7,914 nt of DNA from assembly GCA_030530185.1 (NCBI GenBank), contig JAUMVL010000081.1:1-7914 (forward strand). Reading direction: 5' to 3'. The notes beneath the pieces were generated by a model. It saw nothing but the letters and a program-made list of their open reading frames with translations, ran no database searches and was not told the DNA's origin. Each line of letters opens with the position of its first letter. Within the stretch, counting starts at the first letter, position 1. Made by a program: the position numbers and the translations under genes. Positions 6,751-7,914 of this stretch are shown here, in pieces. The stretch comes from Clostridia bacterium (lineage in GTDB: Bacteria > Bacillota > Clostridia > Christensenellales > CAG-138).

Positions 6751-6787
6751 CACGAAAACGACAAAGCACCCGGATTTCTCCGGGTGC
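6751..6787 (-). terminator. Rho-independent terminator of the rplU-prp-rpmA operon
   Basis: On the minus strand GCACCCGGA, loop GAAA, TCCGGGTGC forms a perfect 9-bp GC-rich stem with a GNRA tetraloop (6766-6787), followed by the U-rich TTTGTCGTTTTCG. It begins 16 nt after the rpmA stop and separates the ribosomal operon from the lysin gene. Confidence 0.85.
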
Positions 6788-6803
6788 CGATGTTTTGAAT
6801 TGC

Positions 6804-7085
6804 TTACTCCGCGGCGTAGACGCTCACGGTTTTCTTTCCCGCATGACGGGTTTCGAACTTGACGACGCCGTCGATTTTCGCAAACAGCGTGTCATCCTTG
6901 CCGATACCGACATTGGTGCCGGGATGGAAATGCGTTCCGCGCTGACGAACAAGAATGTTGCCTGCCAGAACCGCCTGACCGTCCGCACGCTTCGGTCCGA
7001 GACGCTTGCTTTCGCTGTCTCTGCCGTTACGGGAAGAGCCAACGCCCTTCTTGTGCGCAAACAGTTGCAGATTCATCTGAAACAT
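6804..7085 (-). CDS. rpmA: 50S ribosomal protein L27 with cleavable N-terminal extension
   Basis: Large-subunit protein whose N-terminal arm reaches the peptidyl-transferase centre; 93 aa. The conserved core is plain: HKKGVGSSRNGRDSESKRLG (11-30), KRADGQAVLAGNILVRQRGT (32-51), HPGTNVGIGKDDTLFAKIDG (54-73) and a C-terminal KKTVSVY. Unlike proteobacterial L27, translation yields a ten-residue leader ending in LQLFA before HKKG. This is the Firmicutes motif cut by the Prp protease, encoded just upstream. Removal is needed because the leader would occupy the peptidyl-transferase site. AAGGAGG (minus strand, 7095-7101) lies 9 nt from the chosen ATG and 18 nt from the in-frame Met4, favouring Met1. 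The gene starts 4 nt after the prp stop and is the last of the operon. The usual follower, obgE, is not seen here. Confidence 0.97.
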   Translation of the reverse strand: MFQMNLQLFAHKKGVGSSRNGRDSESKRLGPKRADGQAVLAGNILVRQRGTHFHPGTNVGIGKDDTLFAKIDGVVKFETRHAGKKTVSVYAAE

Positions 7086-7089
7086 GATG

Positions 7090-7419
7090 TTAAACCTCCT
7101 TGCTCCGAAATTTGAGGGTCTTTGGGTACGAAGCCTGAATGGAACGAAGTCCCGTTTCCATCGTCTCGAAAACGATGCGTGCCTGCTTCAGCTCCGATTC
7201 GCTCGTATCCCGATCGAGGATGCAGGTTGTATCTCCTTCTTCTATGGAGACGCCTGCGTTCAGATTCAATACATCGGTAATCCCGAGGATCGCGGTCTGC
7301 ACCACCGCCGAAACCGCCGCACAAACCAAATCCTCGCCGTATGCACCGCATCCGGCATGTCCAGTAACGTGAACCCCCACCGGGGCTTCACCGTCACGAA
7401 ACACGGTTACCGTAATCAT
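7090..7419 (-). CDS. prp: Ribosomal-processing cysteine protease Prp (YsxB family)
   Basis: Cysteine protease that removes the N-terminal extension of L27 during ribosome biogenesis; 109 aa, normal for the family. The catalytic His21 and Cys33 sit in the signature GHAGCGAYGEDLVCAAVSAV at 20-39, corresponding to the His/Cys pair defined in the Staphylococcus aureus enzyme. It lies between rplU and rpmA, the typical Bacillota order, and its substrate is the next gene. The ATG at 7419 is 5 nt after the rplU stop, and the 20 nt before it contain no AGGAGG-like element, unlike rplU and rpmA. Translation therefore probably depends on ribosomes finishing rplU (coupling or reinitiation), which may keep Prp below the amount of the ribosomal proteins. 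Its 3' end carries the ribosome binding site of rpmA. Confidence 0.95.
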   Translation of the reverse strand: MITVTVFRDGEAPVGVHVTGHAGCGAYGEDLVCAAVSAVVQTAILGITDVLNLNAGVSIEEGDTTCILDRDTSESELKQARIVFETMETGLRSIQASYPKTLKFRSKEV

Positions 7420-7424
7420 GGCGA

Positions 7425-7730
7425 TCAGCCGATCGCGGTGATCTCAACCTTGGTATACGGCTGACGATGACCGCGCTTTTTGCGAATGTTCTTTTTGGGC
7501 TTATACTTGAAGACGATAACCTTCTTGCCTTTGCCATGCTCAAGAACCTTAGCCGTTGCCTTGACGCCTTCCACCACGGGCTTGCCGACCGTGACGGTCT
7601 CGCCATCCGCGACGAGCAGGACATCCAGTGCAACTTCCGCGCCGACTTCGGCATCCAGCTTCTCGACGAGAACTTCATCGCCGACCGCTACTTTATACTG
7701 CTTACCACCGGTCTGAATGATTGCGTACAT
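7425..7730 (-). CDS. rplU: 50S ribosomal protein L21
   Basis: Large-subunit rRNA-binding protein, 101 aa, a normal length. It has the canonical N-terminus MYAIIQTGGKQYKV and the family signature KYKPKKNIRKKRGHRQPYTK at 75-94. The frame is open 19 codons further upstream, but the ATG at 7730 is chosen: AAGGAGG on the minus strand (7739-7745) lies 8 nt before it, and L21 proteins begin with MYAII. It is the first gene of rplU-prp-rpmA, driven by the consensus promoter at 7822-7850 through a leader of about 85 nt. Confidence 0.97.
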   Translation of the reverse strand: MYAIIQTGGKQYKVAVGDEVLVEKLDAEVGAEVALDVLLVADGETVTVGKPVVEGVKATAKVLEHGKGKKVIVFKYKPKKNIRKKRGHRQPYTKVEITAIG

Positions 7731-7815
7731 GTGTGCTTCCTCCTTCTTCCCAGACTCGCTCAAATACGGTGATGCGTTTTTCCGCATACTTAAATACCGC
7801 TCCGACGCGGCTTAC
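7731..7815 (-). promoter_or_regulatory. rplU 5' leader, possible L21 autoregulatory RNA
   Basis: The predicted transcript from about 7815 to the L21 start is roughly 85 nt. It contains a hairpin on the minus strand with stem ATGCG (7787-7783), loop GAAAAA and CGCAT (7776-7772), extended by GT/AC across one bulged C. Two similar boxes, CGGTATTT and CCGTATTT, flank it. L21 leader RNAs are known in Bacillota at this position, but I could not match the consensus by eye, so the assignment rests mainly on context. Confidence 0.35.
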
Positions 7816-7821
7816 CGAAGC

Positions 7822-7850
7822 ATTATAGCATTCCAAGGGAGTCCTGTCAA
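7822..7850 (-). promoter_or_regulatory. Consensus sigma-A promoter of the rplU operon
   Basis: On the minus strand TTGACA (7850-7845) and TATAAT (7827-7822) match the housekeeping consensus at all 12 positions, with the ideal 17-nt spacer. It is expected to be a strong promoter, as fits a ribosomal-protein operon. Confidence 0.92.
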
Positions 7851-7853
7851 TGA

Positions 7854-7890
7854 AAAAATTCCGAAAAAAACGGTATTTTTCGGAATTTTT
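7854..7890. terminator. Bidirectional hairpin terminator
   Basis: A perfect 15-bp inverted repeat (AAAAATTCCGAAAAA at 7854-7868, complement at 7876-7890) surrounds a 7-nt loop. It has A-tracts on the left and T-tracts on the right, so a U-tract follows the CCG/CGG core in either direction. The GC core is only 3 bp. It lies 3 nt upstream of the rplU -35 box and probably ends a gene beyond the right edge, insulating the ribosomal operon from it. The remaining 24 nt (7891-7914) have stops in all minus-strand frames, and no gene can be assigned. Confidence 0.7.
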
Positions 7891-7914
7891 AGGTTCAGAT
7901 CAGTGTTTTAACCA

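Noticed and set aside
6736..6764. TTGTCG with a weak -10 (ATACGG) as a lysin promoter on the minus strand
   Set aside because: The -10 matches the consensus poorly and the -35 lies in the terminator U-tract; not supportable.
6713..6769. Upstream in-frame ATG (at 6769) for the lysin gene
   Set aside because: That start falls in the rpmA terminator hairpin and has no ribosome binding site; the ATG at 6712 has a strong one.
6347..6862. Plus-strand open frame (171 codons) across the lysin 5' end and terminator
   Set aside because: It is antisense to the NlpC/P60 domain and runs through a terminator stem into rpmA antisense; no family resemblance.
7717..7911. Plus-strand open frame (64 codons) near the right edge
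   Set aside because: It covers the rplU promoter, leader and terminator in antisense and has no protein-like features.

Overview
The window looks like chromosomal DNA of a Bacillota (Firmicutes) bacterium, most likely from Clostridia. The reasons are strong AGGAGG-type ribosome binding sites, a perfect sigma-A-type promoter, an rplU-prp-rpmA operon with a Firmicutes-style cleavable L27 N-terminus, an RqcH-type NFACT protein, and D-alanyl-D-alanine carboxypeptidases of the kind found in this group. No tRNA, rRNA, CRISPR array, insertion sequence or complete prophage is visible.

Layout. Positions 1-2912 (+ strand) hold the 3' end of an unrecognised gene, then rqcH (ribosome-associated quality control), rdgB (nucleotide-pool sanitation) and a YfcE/YsnB-like metallophosphoesterase. 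The last three are tightly packed: a 6-nt gap follows rqcH, and the phosphoesterase start lies inside rdgB. This is a housekeeping operon. A 116-nt gap follows with a good promoter; its -10 box overlaps a perfect 7+7 palindrome that could be an operator. Positions 3029-5999 (+ strand) carry two tandem paralogous S11-family D,D-carboxypeptidases acting on peptidoglycan stem peptides outside the membrane. The first has a C-terminal membrane helix and a very basic cytoplasmic tail. The second has a Pro/Thr-rich tail that stops abruptly where an anchor would be expected.

The right half is on the - strand. Transcription starts at a consensus promoter (7822-7850), runs through a short leader, then rplU (L21), prp (protease that trims L27) and rpmA (L27), and stops at a strong hairpin terminator (6766-6787). 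Beyond it, on the same strand, lies an NlpC/P60 plus PG_binding_1 cell-wall hydrolase without a signal peptide, resembling a phage-type lysin. It converges on the second carboxypeptidase so closely that both stop codons share the palindrome TTAA (5996-5999).

Functionally the window joins three themes: translation and its quality control (L21, Prp, L27, RqcH), nucleotide hygiene (RdgB and the phosphoesterase), and peptidoglycan remodelling (two carboxypeptidases and one endopeptidase-like hydrolase). I see no clearly new multi-gene system. The best points to follow up are the truncated anchor of the second carboxypeptidase at the TTAA junction, the operator-like palindrome, the signal-less lysin gene with its enclosed ribosome binding site, and the coupling-dependent prp start.
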